Shown: positions 33,715 to 43,800, counted from the first letter of the stretch. The stretch: DNA of 64,000 nt from Pseudogemmobacter sp044142105 (GCF_044142105.1 NZ_JBGTYM010000001.1:372001-436000), one strand, 5' to 3'. The notes: a model not told the origin generated them from the sequence alone. Numbers and translations: made by a program.

Positions 33715-34434
33715 TCAGCGCAGGCGGCGGGCGGCGGGAATCTGACCGGCGGCCAGCCAGAGCGCATCGAGGCGGTCGATTTCGGTCGTGTCGTAGCGCG
33801 ACAGGTTTTCCCAGTAGCGTCCGGTGGGTGTGGCATAGTCCAGCTCTGCTTCGCGCGAGATGGCCTGATCGGCGATCATGTTCCAGACCGGCAGGGGCTG
33901 GCAATTTGGCAGGCTTGCCGGGGTGGCACGGGGCAGGGCGAGGCGCGTGGGTCCGGTCGAAAGGTTGACCACAGCCGTGCCGCGCCGGGCGGCGAGGATG
34001 CGCAAACGGGCACTTTTCGCCTCGAGCGAGCGCAGAGTGATGTCCTGGCGCAAAGGGTCCGGCGTGCCGGTGCCGTAGAAATGCGTCGGTCCCGTTGCCG
34101 GATAGACCATGTCGCAGCCCATCAGCGCGATGACGCGGGGCTTCAGCGCCTCAAGCACCCAATAGGCCGCCGTGAAGGCCATTGTTGCGCCCGCATAGAC
34201 AAAACCGCCATGGGCGTTCTGCGCCGGGACGAAATCATCCTCGGTGATCAGGCGCTGGCCAGGGGCGGGCTGGGGCAGGCGGTCCGCCGGGAAATCCCAG
34301 GGATGGATCATGTCATCCCAGTCGGGGCGCACCCGCCAGGCATTGTTGATCGCGACGATGCGGTCGAACCGCGCCCGCGGCCATTGTGCGGCACGCAGGG
34401 CGGGCAGTCCCGATCCGAGGAGAAGGACGATCAT
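33715..34434 (-). CDS. Hypothetical protein, Rossmann-like
   Basis: A 239-aa cytosolic protein. It opens with MIVLLLGSGLPALRA, a nucleotide-binding-like glycine turn, then IVAINNAWRVRPDWDDMIHPWDF and ALMGCDMVYP in the centre. The pattern of a small Rossmann domain that binds a nucleotide or sugar is suggested, as in proteins annotated near DUF115 or glycosyl-transfer enzymes, but I do not recognise the family. The start at 34434 is chosen so that the glycine turn is at the N-terminus. It is between xthA and erpA, all minus strand. Confidence 0.55.
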   Translation of the reverse strand: MIVLLLGSGLPALRAAQWPRARFDRIVAINNAWRVRPDWDDMIHPWDFPADRLPQPAPGQRLITEDDFVPAQNAHGGFVYAGATMAFTAAYWVLEALKPRVIALMGCDMVYPATGPTHFYGTGTPDPLRQDITLRSLEAKSARLRILAARRGTAVVNLSTGPTRLALPRATPASLPNCQPLPVWNMIADQAISREAELDYATPTGRYWENLSRYDTTEIDRLDALWLAAGQIPAARRLR

Positions 34435-34492
34435 CGTGCTCTCCCATCCTGACAAGCCACATTACGGGCTTGCGGAACCCCTAGCACGATTC

Positions 34493-34509
34493 TTGCTGCG
34501 ACGCAGCAA
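34493..34509. promoter_or_regulatory. Perfect palindrome TTGCTGCG-A-CGCAGCAA
   Basis: Eight-base arms around a single A lie between the erpA stop and the downstream minus-strand gene, about 60 bases before that gene's start. TTTT follows on the plus strand. It could be a protein-binding operator or a weak hairpin. Confidence 0.35.
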
Positions 34510-34530
34510 TTTTGCCCGCGTGAACCCGCG

Positions 34531-34863
34531 TCAGATCGAGAATGAGGTGCCGCAGCCACAGGACGAGGCGACATTGGGATTTTCGATCACGAAACGGGCG
34601 CCGATCAACTCGTCGGAGAAGTCGATCACGGCATTTTGCAGGAAGGGCAGCGAAACCGGATCGACCAGAACGGTCTGGCCGTCCTTTTGCAGGACAAGAT
34701 CGTCGCTTGCCGCGTCATCGAGACGGATGTCGTACTGAAAGCCCGAACACCCACCGCCCGAGACGCCGACGCGCAGGGCTTTGACCTCGCCGGTGATCTC
34801 GGCGATCTCGGCCAGCCTTGCAAAGGCGCGGTCGGTGACTTTGGGGGGAAGGGTCAGTTCCAT
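34531..34863 (-). CDS. erpA: Iron-sulfur cluster insertion protein of the A-type (ErpA/IscA)
   Basis: A 110-aa A-type carrier. Its three conserved cysteines are visible: GGGCSGFQYD and the C-terminal SSCGCGTSFSI. The sequence FQYDIRLDD and ELIGARFVIENPN also fit. Start ATG 34863 begins MELTLPPKVTDRAF. It is divergent from the dGTPase gene, with about 84 bases between, so promoters overlap there. Which A-type paralogue it is (ErpA rather than IscA) is inferred. Confidence 0.88.
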   Translation of the reverse strand: MELTLPPKVTDRAFARLAEIAEITGEVKALRVGVSGGGCSGFQYDIRLDDAASDDLVLQKDGQTVLVDPVSLPFLQNAVIDFSDELIGARFVIENPNVASSCGCGTSFSI

Positions 34864-34947
34864 GGCTGTTCCCGTATCCTTCTGGGGCTTGGTCGAATAT
34901 AGGGGGGGCGCTGATCCCAGACAAGACGACCAGAGCCGAGGCCGACC

Positions 34948-36141
34948 CTGCCCGACATCCTTTCCCAGACCGCAGCCTTCGCGCCCTTCGCCTGCCTGCC
35001 CGATGCCTCGCGAGGGCGGCTTCATGCCGAACGCATGTCATCCTTTCGCAGCCCGTTCCAGCGCGACCGCGACCGGATCATCCATTCGAGCGCCTTCCGG
35101 CGGCTGAAGCACAAGACCCAGGTCTTTGTCGAACACGAAGGCGATTATTACCGCACAAGGCTGACCCATTCGATCGAAGTGGCACAGGTGGCACGGACGA
35201 TTTCGGGCGTGCTGGGCCTGAACACCGATCTGGCCGAGGCGATCGCGCTGGCGCATGACCTGGGCCACACGCCCTTTGGTCATACCGGCGAGGACGCGAT
35301 GGAGCGGCTGATGGCGCCCTATGGCGGCTTCGACCACAATGCCCAGGCGCTGCGGATCGTGACGCGGCTGGAACGGCACTATGCCGATTTTGACGGGCTG
35401 AACCTGACCTGGGAGTGTCTGGAGGGCATCGCCAAGCACAATGGCCCCGTCACCGGCCCCAATGCCGACAAAAAGCATGACGGGCCGTTGCCCTATGCTT
35501 TGGCTGAAGTGAATGCAGCCTGGGATCTTGAGCTGGACACCCATGCCAGCGCCGAGGCGCAGGTGGCGGCGATTGCCGATGACGTGGCCTATTCGCATCA
35601 TGATCTGCATGACGGGCTGCGCTCGGGCCTGTTCGACGAGGTCGATCTGATGGAATTGCCCGTCACCGGCCCGGCCTTCGAAGAGGTCGACGCGCTTTAT
35701 CCAGGGCTGGAGAAGATGCGGCGGCGCCATGAGGCGCTGCGGCGGGTCTTTGGCCGCATGGTCGAGGATGTGATCGCCGTGGCGCAGAACCGGCTGGCCG
35801 CGGCGCAGCCGAAATCGGTGGACGAGATCCGCCATATGGGCACGACGGTCATCCGTTTCTCGAAGCCCTTGTTCCAGGAATTGAAGGCGGTGCGCAGCTT
35901 CCTGTTCCACCGCATGTATCGCGCGCCTTCGGTGATGGAGGTGCGGGCGCGGGTGACGCAGGTGGTCGATGACCTGTTTCCGCTGTTCCTGCGCGAGCCT
36001 GCGCTTCTGCCGCCTGAATGGCACGAGGATGTGGCGAATGCCACGGACGAGACGGCGCTGGCGCGGATCGTTGCCGATTACGTGGCGGGCATGACCGACC
36101 GCTTCGCGATCCAGGAACATGCGCGGCTGTTTGGCGGCTGA
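34948..36141 (+). CDS. Deoxyguanosinetriphosphate triphosphohydrolase-like HD protein, probably CTG-started
   Basis: An HD-domain dNTPase. Core motifs are FQRDRDRIIHSSAFRRLKHK, RLTHSIEVAQVARTI, HDLGHTPFGHTGEDAM (HD metal residues) and VAYSHHDLHDG. The first ATG is at 35035, but family-like residues continue in frame before it (CLPDASRGRLHAE). An in-frame TGA sits at 34909-34911 and there is no ATG, GTG or TTG between. CTG at 34948 has GAGG at 34938-34941 and yields 397 aa, the usual length. Starting at 35035 would lose part of the family's N-terminus. Confidence 0.85.
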   Translation: MPDILSQTAAFAPFACLPDASRGRLHAERMSSFRSPFQRDRDRIIHSSAFRRLKHKTQVFVEHEGDYYRTRLTHSIEVAQVARTISGVLGLNTDLAEAIALAHDLGHTPFGHTGEDAMERLMAPYGGFDHNAQALRIVTRLERHYADFDGLNLTWECLEGIAKHNGPVTGPNADKKHDGPLPYALAEVNAAWDLELDTHASAEAQVAAIADDVAYSHHDLHDGLRSGLFDEVDLMELPVTGPAFEEVDALYPGLEKMRRRHEALRRVFGRMVEDVIAVAQNRLAAAQPKSVDEIRHMGTTVIRFSKPLFQELKAVRSFLFHRMYRAPSVMEVRARVTQVVDDLFPLFLREPALLPPEWHEDVANATDETALARIVADYVAGMTDRFAIQEHARLFGG

Positions 36142-36171
36142 CCGCGCGCTGATCTTCGGTGAATAATCGGC

Positions 36172-36642
36172 TCAGTCCCGGCGGGTCGCCGCGAACAGCC
36201 AGACCAGCGCCAGGCCGAAAGAGATGATGGCGTTCCAGCCGGCCATCGAAATGCCTGCGAAGCTCCAGGGGATCTGGTCGCAGCGCGGGGCGGTCGGCAG
36301 GGCTTTGGTCGGGTCAAGCAGGTCCGAGGCCGACAGGCCTTGGATCGAGCCCTGCGTGCAGCTCGAGATATATTCCCACCAGCCCAGTTCCACCCCGGCG
36401 TGGAAGACGCCGATCCCGGCTGTCATCAGCGCGGCGATCGCGCCGAGCCAGGGCCAGAGCCGCCAGTTGGTCGCGAGCGCCAGAACCATGATCAGTACCG
36501 CCGCCGCATGGGGCCAGCGTTGCAGGAGGCACAGGTGGCAGGGCGAGAGGCCACCGATGATCTGGAAGCCGAAAGCGCCCGCCAGCATCGCCGCCGAGCC
36601 AAGCCCCGCGATCAATGTCGCCATCCTGCGGTTGATTTCCAT
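36172..36642 (-). CDS. dsbB: Disulfide bond formation protein B
   Basis: A 156-aa inner-membrane quinone reductase that reoxidises DsbA. About four transmembrane helices and two redox cysteine pairs are visible: CHLC at C35/C38 and C95 (SSCTQGS) with C121 (PRCDQIPW). HLCLLQRWPH is the family signature. It is convergent with the dGTPase gene. The start ATG 36642 gives MEINRRM. Confidence 0.93.
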   Translation of the reverse strand: MEINRRMATLIAGLGSAAMLAGAFGFQIIGGLSPCHLCLLQRWPHAAAVLIMVLALATNWRLWPWLGAIAALMTAGIGVFHAGVELGWWEYISSCTQGSIQGLSASDLLDPTKALPTAPRCDQIPWSFAGISMAGWNAIISFGLALVWLFAATRRD

Positions 36643-36778
36643 GATCCAGCCCTATCCTTTTCGTCGGCCCGACCATAGGCCCGGCAAAAAGCGGGGAAAA
36701 GCCCCGACGATACACCCTTTCGGGAACCGCCCGCATGGCGCTAGAGTTTGCACCATGTTGTGATCGGGGGACGAAGCC

Positions 36779-37675
36779 ATGGAATGGCGCGGGCGCAGGC
36801 AAAGCCAGAATATCGAGGACAGGCGGTCGCAATCCGGTGGCGGTTTCGGCCGGATGCCGGGGGGGCGGGTCGTCACTGGGCGCACCGGTGCGGTGGGTGG
36901 TCTTGGCGCGGTCGCGATCATCGTGATCGCGCTTTTCCTTGGCATTGATCCAAGCCAGCTTCTGGGGCCGGGCGGGCCGATGGACAGCGGTGGCAGCTAT
37001 TCCGAACCCGCCGAGCTGACCCAGGCCGACAAGGACGCAGGCGAGTTTGTCGCCGTGACGCTGGGCGATACCGAAGAGATCTGGACCAAGGTCTTTGCAG
37101 AACAGTTGAACCGCCGGTACACGCCCACCACGCTTGTCCTGTTCAAGGACGGTACGCAATCGGCCTGCGGTGGTGCCTCCGAAGCGACCGGGCCGTTCTA
37201 TTGCCCCTCGGACAAGAAGGTCTATCTCGACACGTCCTTCTTCGTGACTCTGCGCGACCGGCTTGGCGCCCATGGCGATTTCGCCGCCGCCTATGTGGTG
37301 GCGCATGAGGTAGGGCATCATGTGCAGGACGAGCTGGGCATCCTGGCCCAGGCCAACCAGATCCGGTCGCAGGTGTCGGAGACGGAATCGAACCAGATCT
37401 CGGTGATGATCGAACTTCAGGCCGATTGCCTTTCTGGTATCTGGGCGCGCGAGGCGCATCAGACTTTGGGCACGATCGAGAACGGCGATTTCGAAGAGGC
37501 GGTGAATGCCGCGCGCCAGATCGGCGATGACACCTTGCAGCGCAATGCCGGGCAGCGGCCCATGCCCCATACCTTCACCCATGGCACTTCGGAGCAGCGA
37601 GTGCGCTGGTTCCAGATCGGGCTGAATTCGGGCCGGATCGACAATTGCAACACCTTCGAGGCGCGCGACCTTTGA
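36779..37675 (+). CDS. YpfJ-type neutral zinc metallopeptidase
   Basis: A 298-aa protein. The N-terminus is basic and glycine-rich (MEWRGRRQSQNIEDRRS is a family opening), followed by one transmembrane helix (about 42-57). The predicted extracytoplasmic domain carries VVAHEVGHHVQD with H176, E177 and H180, and ELQADCLSGIWA with a Glu ligand. Cysteines in SACGGASEATGPFYCP may pair. The family is conserved but its substrate is unknown. The end lies about 70 bases before a hairpin and the tRNA. Confidence 0.88.
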   Translation: MEWRGRRQSQNIEDRRSQSGGGFGRMPGGRVVTGRTGAVGGLGAVAIIVIALFLGIDPSQLLGPGGPMDSGGSYSEPAELTQADKDAGEFVAVTLGDTEEIWTKVFAEQLNRRYTPTTLVLFKDGTQSACGGASEATGPFYCPSDKKVYLDTSFFVTLRDRLGAHGDFAAAYVVAHEVGHHVQDELGILAQANQIRSQVSETESNQISVMIELQADCLSGIWAREAHQTLGTIENGDFEEAVNAARQIGDDTLQRNAGQRPMPHTFTHGTSEQRVRWFQIGLNSGRIDNCNTFEARDL

Positions 37676-37741
37676 ACTGCGGTGCAAGAACCGGGCAGCT
37701 TGCGTGATCCGACGGAAAGCCGATCCTAAGGGCTTGAACAG

Positions 37742-37771
37742 GCGCGTTCCCTCCTTGTAGAAGGAACGCGC
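37742..37771 (+). terminator. Hairpin between the peptidase gene and tRNA-Leu
   Basis: GCGCGTTCC, twelve bases, GGAACGCGC: a perfect 9-bp dyad 66 bases past the peptidase stop, followed by CTTGCTG with only a short T content. It probably ends the peptidase message before the tRNA. Confidence 0.5.
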
Positions 37772-37818
37772 TTGCTGCCGCGAACGCATCGCGGTGCTAC
37801 CAGGCAAGCCCAGACTGT

Positions 37819-37902
37819 GCGGGTGTGGCGGAATGGTAGACGCGACAGACTCAAACTCTGTTTCCGCAAGGAGTGTCGGTTCGAGTCCGACCACCCGCAC
37901 CA
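37819..37902 (+). tRNA. tRNA-Leu (CAA anticodon)
   Basis: An 84-base tRNA with encoded CCA. The acceptor GCGGGTG pairs with CACCCGC, followed by ACCA. The anticodon stem-loop reads ACAGA-CTCAAAC-TCTGT, loop CTCAAAC, so the anticodon is CAA (reads UUG). A class II variable arm (TTCCGCAAGGAGT) and the T-arm GTCGGTTCGAGTCCGAC are present. It is the left neighbour of the RTX-Hint region. No duplicated 3' tRNA end was seen in the window. Confidence 0.95.
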
Positions 37903-38701
37903 GCTCTTCCTTCTTCCTACCGCATGCCGCGACGGCCCTTTACGGCGCCCAAGTTCTCCTGTGGCAACGTGTTGATTCGGCACCCCGGATACGATTGCCG
38001 AAAGGCGGGGCGTTCCGCGTCGTCAAAGAGGATAAGTTTCATAAATTGATAGCTTTCTGAGAACATTCGGCTTGCGGCAGAACACAAATTCGCCGGTATT
38101 TTTCCGGGATCAGACGCGCGCAGAGCAGTGAGACCGGCGTCAACAGTCTCGAAACGATCAGCAAGCGGCGCAGGGCAGAAATCGTCGGCCTTTGGCGCTT
38201 TTTCTCGCAGATCATTTTATATGCCGGAGTTGGTCCGGAATGTAGCTTGTGCATTCAATCCGGTTTACGAAACAATCAGCACATTGGCGCAGCGAATTCT
38301 ATCGCAAAACCGGGCCTGTGGGCGGACCAGGGCACCTGTTTGGCAGACACATTCCTGCCGTTTTCCTCTTCCCGTTGTGTAAAATCAAAGCTATCCAAGA
38401 TGGGTCAACTTTGACGTATGGGCCGTGGGGGCGGTCGTATGTTGGTGACGCGCCGCAGGGCGCGACGCGGGTTGCGAAGGAGCTGCCGGTCCCGGCCTGC
38501 CGGGCAGATAGCCGCGCAGGCAAGCGGATGGTCCCGGTTCAGGACCGCATGCCCCCTTTGCCCCGTCACCGCATTCGTCCGGTCCGCCATCGCCCGGCGC
38601 CGCTTCGATGCGCCGCGAGCGATATGTGGCCCGGCCTGCCGGGTTTGTGTGTCGAGACGCGGCCTGGCTCCGGCCTTTCCGCAAGACTGAGGTTAAGTTG
38701 T
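37903..38701. other. About 800 bases without a recognisable gene, upstream of the RTX-Hint cassette
   Basis: This stretch is visibly more AT-rich than its surroundings at 38030-38060 and 38205-38420. It contains a short palindrome GTCAA-CT-TTGAC at 38404-38415 and two copies of the 14-base palindromic CCCGGCCTGCCGGG (38491-38504 and 38630-38643). The open frame that joins the RTX-A gene here begins at 38249 but shows no secretion or RTX features. I see no protein, RNA gene or mobile element I can support. It probably holds the cassette's promoter. Confidence 0.5.
38491..38643. repeat. Two copies of a 14-base palindrome
   Basis: CCCGGC-CT-GCCGGG occurs exactly at 38491-38504 and 38630-38643, 139 bases apart, upstream of the first RTX-Hint gene. 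Each can fold into a 6-bp stem, or bind a dimeric protein. The function is unknown. Confidence 0.4.
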
Positions 38702-40522
38702 ATGCCGGTTTTTGCGCTGTATAATTTCAATGATGCCGGCGATGTGGTCGACGACGCCCCGATGAACGGCATCCAGAATGGCATCTATATGGGTGGCGCT
38801 TCGGTGTCGGGAAGCGATCTGCACCTAGATGGTGTAGGCAATTTCGCCAAGATCTATCCGGCGCCGCAGTTCCAGATGGCGGCCGGCACGCTGGAAATCA
38901 ATTTCACGCCGGATTCGGGCGGCATCACCGCGCCGCAAACCGTGCTGTCGCGCGATTCCGCGGGCGCGCATCAGGCCAGCTACCGGATCGAGATTCTGCC
39001 CGATGGTGCGATCACCATCACGCATGAGACCGGAGGCTCCCCGGTCAGTTTCACGACGGGCGCGGGCTTCTACAGGCCCGGCGATACGATCAACCTGTCC
39101 TATTCCTGGAACGAGGCCGGCACGGATGGCTATCTGCTGATCGACAATCAGACCACAGGCGCCAGCCATGGTGATAGCGTTCCGCCGGGACTGACGATGG
39201 ACATGGCGGACCAGAGCCAGCCCTGGATGATCGGCACCGACCAGTCGGACAGCGATCCTGCGGCGTTGAACAATCTGGACCAGTATTTTCACGGCACGGT
39301 CGCGTTCTTCTCGCTGTCGGATTCCGTCGACAACTGCTTTCAGCCTGCGGCCGACGGGATCGTGCGCGGCACGGATGGAGCGGAACTTATCGACACAAGC
39401 TATGTCGATCCCGGGGACAGCGACCGGATCGACGCCAATGACGCGCGCGTGCCTGGCGACGGGCCGGATGACGACCGCGTCGTCGCGGGGGCGGGTAATG
39501 ACACGGTTCTAGCGGGCGCGGGCGATGACTCGGTCTGGGCCCAGGATGGCGACGATTCCGTTTCGGGTGGCGCAGGCAATGACCTGATCTATGGCGAAAG
39601 CGGCGATGACACGCTGTCGGGAGATGCGGGCCAGGACACGATCTATGGCGGCGATGGCAATGACGTGATCCGGGGCGGCACCGATGCCGACCAGTTTCAC
39701 GGCGGTGCAGACCGCGATGTCTTCGTCGTCGGCAGCCAGGCGGAGGGCATCGGCGATGTCATCGACGGGGGCGAGGATGGCAGCGATCACGACACGCTTG
39801 ACCTGTCCGGGGCCGGGCCGCTGACCATCGACTATGACCCGGCCAACCCGGAAAATGGCACGGTCACCTTCCTTGATCGCGACGGCAACACGACCGGGAC
39901 GCTGAACTTCATCAATATCGAGAGCGTGATCCCGCCGATCTGCTTCACGCCCGGCACGCTGATCGCGACACCGCGCGGCGAGGTTCTGGTCGAGACTCTG
40001 AAAGTGGGCGACAAGGTCATCACCCGCGACAATGGCATCCAGGAAATCCGCTGGCTCGGTCACAAGACGCTGTCGGGGCAACATCTGCGCCTGCACAAGC
40101 ATCTTCAGCCGGTCCTGATCAAGGCGCACAGCCTGGGCAACGGCCTGCCGGAACAGGACATGATGCTCTCGCCCAACCATCGGGTTCTGGTGGCCAATGA
40201 CCGCACCCAGCTTTACTTTGACGAGCATGAGGTTCTGGTCGCGGCCAAGCACCTGATCGGATCGCCGGGGGTGCATTCGGTGGCTTCGATCGGCGTGACC
40301 TATATCCATTTCCTCTGCGACCGCCATGAGGTCGTCCTGTCGAATGGCGCCTGGACCGAGAGCTTCCAGCCCGGCGACTATTCGCTGAAGGGTCTGGGCA
40401 ACAGCCAGCGCAGCGAGATCTACGAGCTGTTCCCCGAATTGAAGACGGCGGTGGGGATTAGCGGCTATCAGGCGGCGCGGCGTACGCTGAAGAAGCATGA
40501 GGCCAAGATTCTGAACAAATAG
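38702..40522 (+). CDS. RTX-Hint protein A (LamG-like, RTX, Hint)
   Basis: A 606-aa very acidic protein. A beta-sandwich (LamG/ConA-like) domain fills about 1-210 (YNFNDAGDVV, GTVAFFSLSD). A module DGIVRGTDGAELIDTSYVD follows at about 218, then GGxGxDxxY-type calcium-binding nonapeptides (about 262-330), an NPENGTVTFLD linker (382-392), and a C-terminal Hint domain starting at C414 (CFTPGTLIATPRGEV) with LSPNHRVLV and HEVVLSNGAWTESFQPG. No Sec signal is present; RTX proteins leave by type I secretion. ATG 38702 has GAGG nine bases upstream. The substrate and role are unknown. Confidence 0.85.
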   Translation: MPVFALYNFNDAGDVVDDAPMNGIQNGIYMGGASVSGSDLHLDGVGNFAKIYPAPQFQMAAGTLEINFTPDSGGITAPQTVLSRDSAGAHQASYRIEILPDGAITITHETGGSPVSFTTGAGFYRPGDTINLSYSWNEAGTDGYLLIDNQTTGASHGDSVPPGLTMDMADQSQPWMIGTDQSDSDPAALNNLDQYFHGTVAFFSLSDSVDNCFQPAADGIVRGTDGAELIDTSYVDPGDSDRIDANDARVPGDGPDDDRVVAGAGNDTVLAGAGDDSVWAQDGDDSVSGGAGNDLIYGESGDDTLSGDAGQDTIYGGDGNDVIRGGTDADQFHGGADRDVFVVGSQAEGIGDVIDGGEDGSDHDTLDLSGAGPLTIDYDPANPENGTVTFLDRDGNTTGTLNFINIESVIPPICFTPGTLIATPRGEVLVETLKVGDKVITRDNGIQEIRWLGHKTLSGQHLRLHKHLQPVLIKAHSLGNGLPEQDMMLSPNHRVLVANDRTQLYFDEHEVLVAAKHLIGSPGVHSVASIGVTYIHFLCDRHEVVLSNGAWTESFQPGDYSLKGLGNSQRSEIYELFPELKTAVGISGYQAARRTLKKHEAKILNK

Positions 40523-40535
40523 ACGGTTATGCAGC

Positions 40536-40604
40536 GCGGCCCCCAGGCCTCCCGCGGGAGGCTGGGCCGCAAGGGAAAAGGGGTCCGTCCGGGCCCCTTT
40601 TTCT
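40536..40604 (+). terminator. Double hairpin terminator after RTX-Hint A
   Basis: The first hairpin (40536-40570) has GCGGCCC and GCCTCCCGC pairing to GCGGGAGGC and GGGCCGC with a small bulge. The second (40577-40602) is AAGGGGTCC-GTCC-GGGCCCCTT, followed by TTTTTCTATTTTT. The second is a classical intrinsic terminator. So gene A is a separate transcription unit from gene B. Confidence 0.8.
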
Positions 40605-40808
40605 ATTTTTTCGCCCGGCAGGCCGGCCCGAGTTTCGCCGCAATTGACCGCTCCGGCGCCATCTTCACCCCGCTTGGTCGCCAGAATTCGGGCCTATCGA
40701 GGGGATTGATGTCTCTTTCGTGGTGAATGCAACGAAAGAGGTGGCGGATTCTGGCTTGGCGCGACGCCAAAAGGCGGGGGCGCGGGGAACGGGGCAAGGG
40801 GTCGATCG

Positions 40809-43800
40809 ATGGCCGCGGAGGATGTGACGCTGACGGGCGCCGACGGGGCCGACACGCTTGCTGGCAGCGGCGGCAACGACCTGATTGAAGGCGGGCGCGG
40901 TTCTGACAGCCTCTCGGGCGGGGCAGGCGATGACATCATCAGCGCCGGGCCGGATTATGCCGCCTCGGCCGAATACACGGTGCTGACCGGGCAAACGCAA
41001 AGCCTGACCGGAACCAATGGCAATGCCGATTTCAGCCACAGTGTCGCCAGTGCGAGCGGCACGGTCGACAGCGCGACCGTGACGGTCGATGGCGGCTGGG
41101 ACATGGCCGGATACCGGCTGGGCAACAACGCCGATGCGACCGAGAGCCATCTCCACAGTTTCAGCCAGGAAGTCGCCGGCGCAGAGCTGAGTTTCGCCGG
41201 CATCGCCCCCGGCGACCAAATGGTGATCTGGATCGACGGCGTGGCGCTGAATCTCAACCTCGCGCTTGCGGCGGGGGTTGTCAGCTTCGACCCCGGCGCG
41301 ACTGGCACGGTGATCGACGGGACCGGAGCACTGGTGTCGGATGCTGCGGCGCTGCCGGCACCCGCGCCCGCCGTGCTGCTGATCCATCTGCCTTTCACGA
41401 CGCTCGAGGTCGAGAACATATCGCAGGACGGTGCGGGCGGGGGAACCGTTTATGCGCTGGCGGTCGATACCAATCCTCCGGCGCTCTATGATGGGGATGA
41501 CGACACGGTCGATGGCGGTGACGGCAATGACACCATCCTGGGTGGCGATGGGAATGACAGCCTGCTCGGCGGCGCCGGCGATGACAGTTTGGACGGCGGA
41601 CTTGGCGCGGACGAGATTCACGGTGGCGCGGGCCGCGACCAGATTGTCGGCGGTGGGGGAGATACGGTTGATGGCGGCGCCGGCCAAGACACGCTCGTCG
41701 TCAATGACGTTGCTTCGGTCAGCTATGGCGGCGATTGGGCGGGGACGGTCACTTTCAACGACAGCTCGGTCCTGACCTTCAGCGCCATCGAGCGGTTGGT
41801 GGTGGATGGCGTCGCGACCGATCTGCCGGATGGCCTTGTCGATGGCACGGCGGGTGCCGATACGATCGGGCCGGGTTTCACCGACAGTCAGGGCGACGCG
41901 ATCGACGGCGCCGATGGCGACAATGACACCGTGCTTGCGGGCGATGGCAATGATCTGGTCCAGGCCGGCGCGGGCGACGATCTGGTTTATGGCGGCGCGG
42001 GGGATGACACGCTTTCGGCAGGTGGCCCGGGCAGCGGAGCAGGCGGCCCGGCCAACGACACGCTTTATGGCGGCGCAGGCAATGACCGGATCCTCATTGC
42101 CTCGGATGCGGGGTTCACCACGGTCGATGCAGGCGAAGAAGCGGGTGACAAGGACAAGCTCGTCCTGACCGATCTTGGCAGCGGCGGCGTGCAGGTCAAT
42201 TTCAGCGGCGACGGTTCGGGCAGCTTTGGCTTTGTCGGCGGCAATTCCGGGGGAAATTTCACCGGGATCGAGGCGCTGGAGACCAGCGATAGCGGCGACA
42301 ATGTCAGTGCCGGGGCGTCGAGCGGTGGCGTGGTGATCAACACGCTTGGCGGCAATGACTATATCGCGGGCGGCGAAGGTGCCGATCTGATCGATGCCGG
42401 AACCGGCGATGACGAGGTCTTCGCGGGCGGCGGCAATGACACGGTCTTCGGCAATGACGGGCGCGACAACCTGTATGGTGGCAGCGGCAACGACACACTG
42501 TATGGCGGGCTTGGCAATGACTACATGCAGGGCGACGCCGGAAACGACACGCTTTACGCCGGTGAGGGCGACGATTTCCTGCGCGGCGACGCAGGCAATG
42601 ATGCGGTCTATGGCGGGATCGGCAATGACAGCGTCTATGGTGGCGCTGACAATGACAGTGTCTTCGGCGGCGAAGGCGACGATCAGGTCTATGGCGGGCT
42701 GAGCGACGACACGCTCTATGGCGGCAGCGGCAATGACATGCTGCATGGCGTCGCGGGCAATGACATTCTGTACGCCGAAGACGGCGATGACGAGATGCAC
42801 GGCTCTGTCGGCAGCGACACGCTCTATGGCGGGGCCGGCAATGACACGATGCTGGGCGAAGAGGATGCCGACACCTTTTACGGCGGCGCGGGCGACTATG
42901 TCGAAGGCGGCGAAGAGGTCTCGACCGGGGTCGATGACGACCGGCTGTTCCTTGCCGATGTCGACCGCATCGACTGGGACCCGCTGAACCCCGAGAACGG
43001 CACGGCCTATTTCCTCGACGGCGGCGTGATGCATTTCTACGGCATCGAGAAGCTGTTCGTCGATGGCGTGCCGGTCCAGGCGCCCGATGGCATCGTCACC
43101 GGCACCGACGGCAGTGATCTGATCGACGCGTCCTATACGGGCGATCCCCATGGCGATGTGGTCGATGGTGGCGATGCAAGCCTGCCGGGCGCCGCGCCCG
43201 ATGACGATGTCATCCTGGCGGGCGATGGCAATGACACGGTACTGGCGGGGCTGGGCGATGATCTGGTCCAGGGCGGCAGCGGCGATGACAGTCTTATGGG
43301 CGAGGCGGGTGACGACACGCTCAAGGGCGGCGCGGGCGCCGATACGCTGATCGGCGGCGCCGGGAATGACCTGATCGACCTTGGCACAGGCGATGGCGCG
43401 CAGGATCTGGTCGTCCTGGCCGATGAGATGGGCAGCGATGTCGTGCAGGGGTTCGAAGCGCCGATCGCCCAAGCCGATGGCAGCTTCACCGGCCAGGATC
43501 TGCTGGATGTCAGCGACCTGACCGATGCCGAAGGCCATCCCGTCACCACCGACGATGTGATCGTCACCGACACGAACGGCGATGGCACCGGCGACGCGAT
43601 CCTGATCTTCCCGCAGGGCGAACAGATCACGCTTCTGGGCATCAGTCCGGCCGAGATCAACCTTCCGGGCGCGCTGGCGGCGATGGGCATCCCGCCCGGT
43701 GTGCCAGAGCCCCCCGATTTCATCGTCGAGGGCACGGCTCAGGGCGATCTGATCGACACGGATTATCTAGGCGATCCCGAGGGCGACCGGGTGGATCACG

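Noticed and set aside
34493..34509. Terminator of erpA
   Set aside because: The palindrome has no U-run on the minus strand, and arms meet across one base, which disfavours a hairpin. Listed only as a possible operator.
38039..38254. A 71-codon minus-strand open frame in the gene-free stretch
   Set aside because: Basic, no recognisable motif and no good ribosome site; kept as unannotated.
38249..38701. An in-frame upstream extension of RTX-Hint A
   Set aside because: The extra 151 residues are low-quality, without secretion or RTX features. ATG 38702 has a ribosome site and begins the LamG-like domain.
40665..43538. A 957-codon open frame on the minus strand across RTX-Hint B
   Set aside because: It mirrors the RTX repeats of the plus-strand gene; the translation is a repetitive I/V/A/D pattern expected from complementing the nonapeptide DNA. 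The plus strand has a real start, ribosome site and Hint domain.
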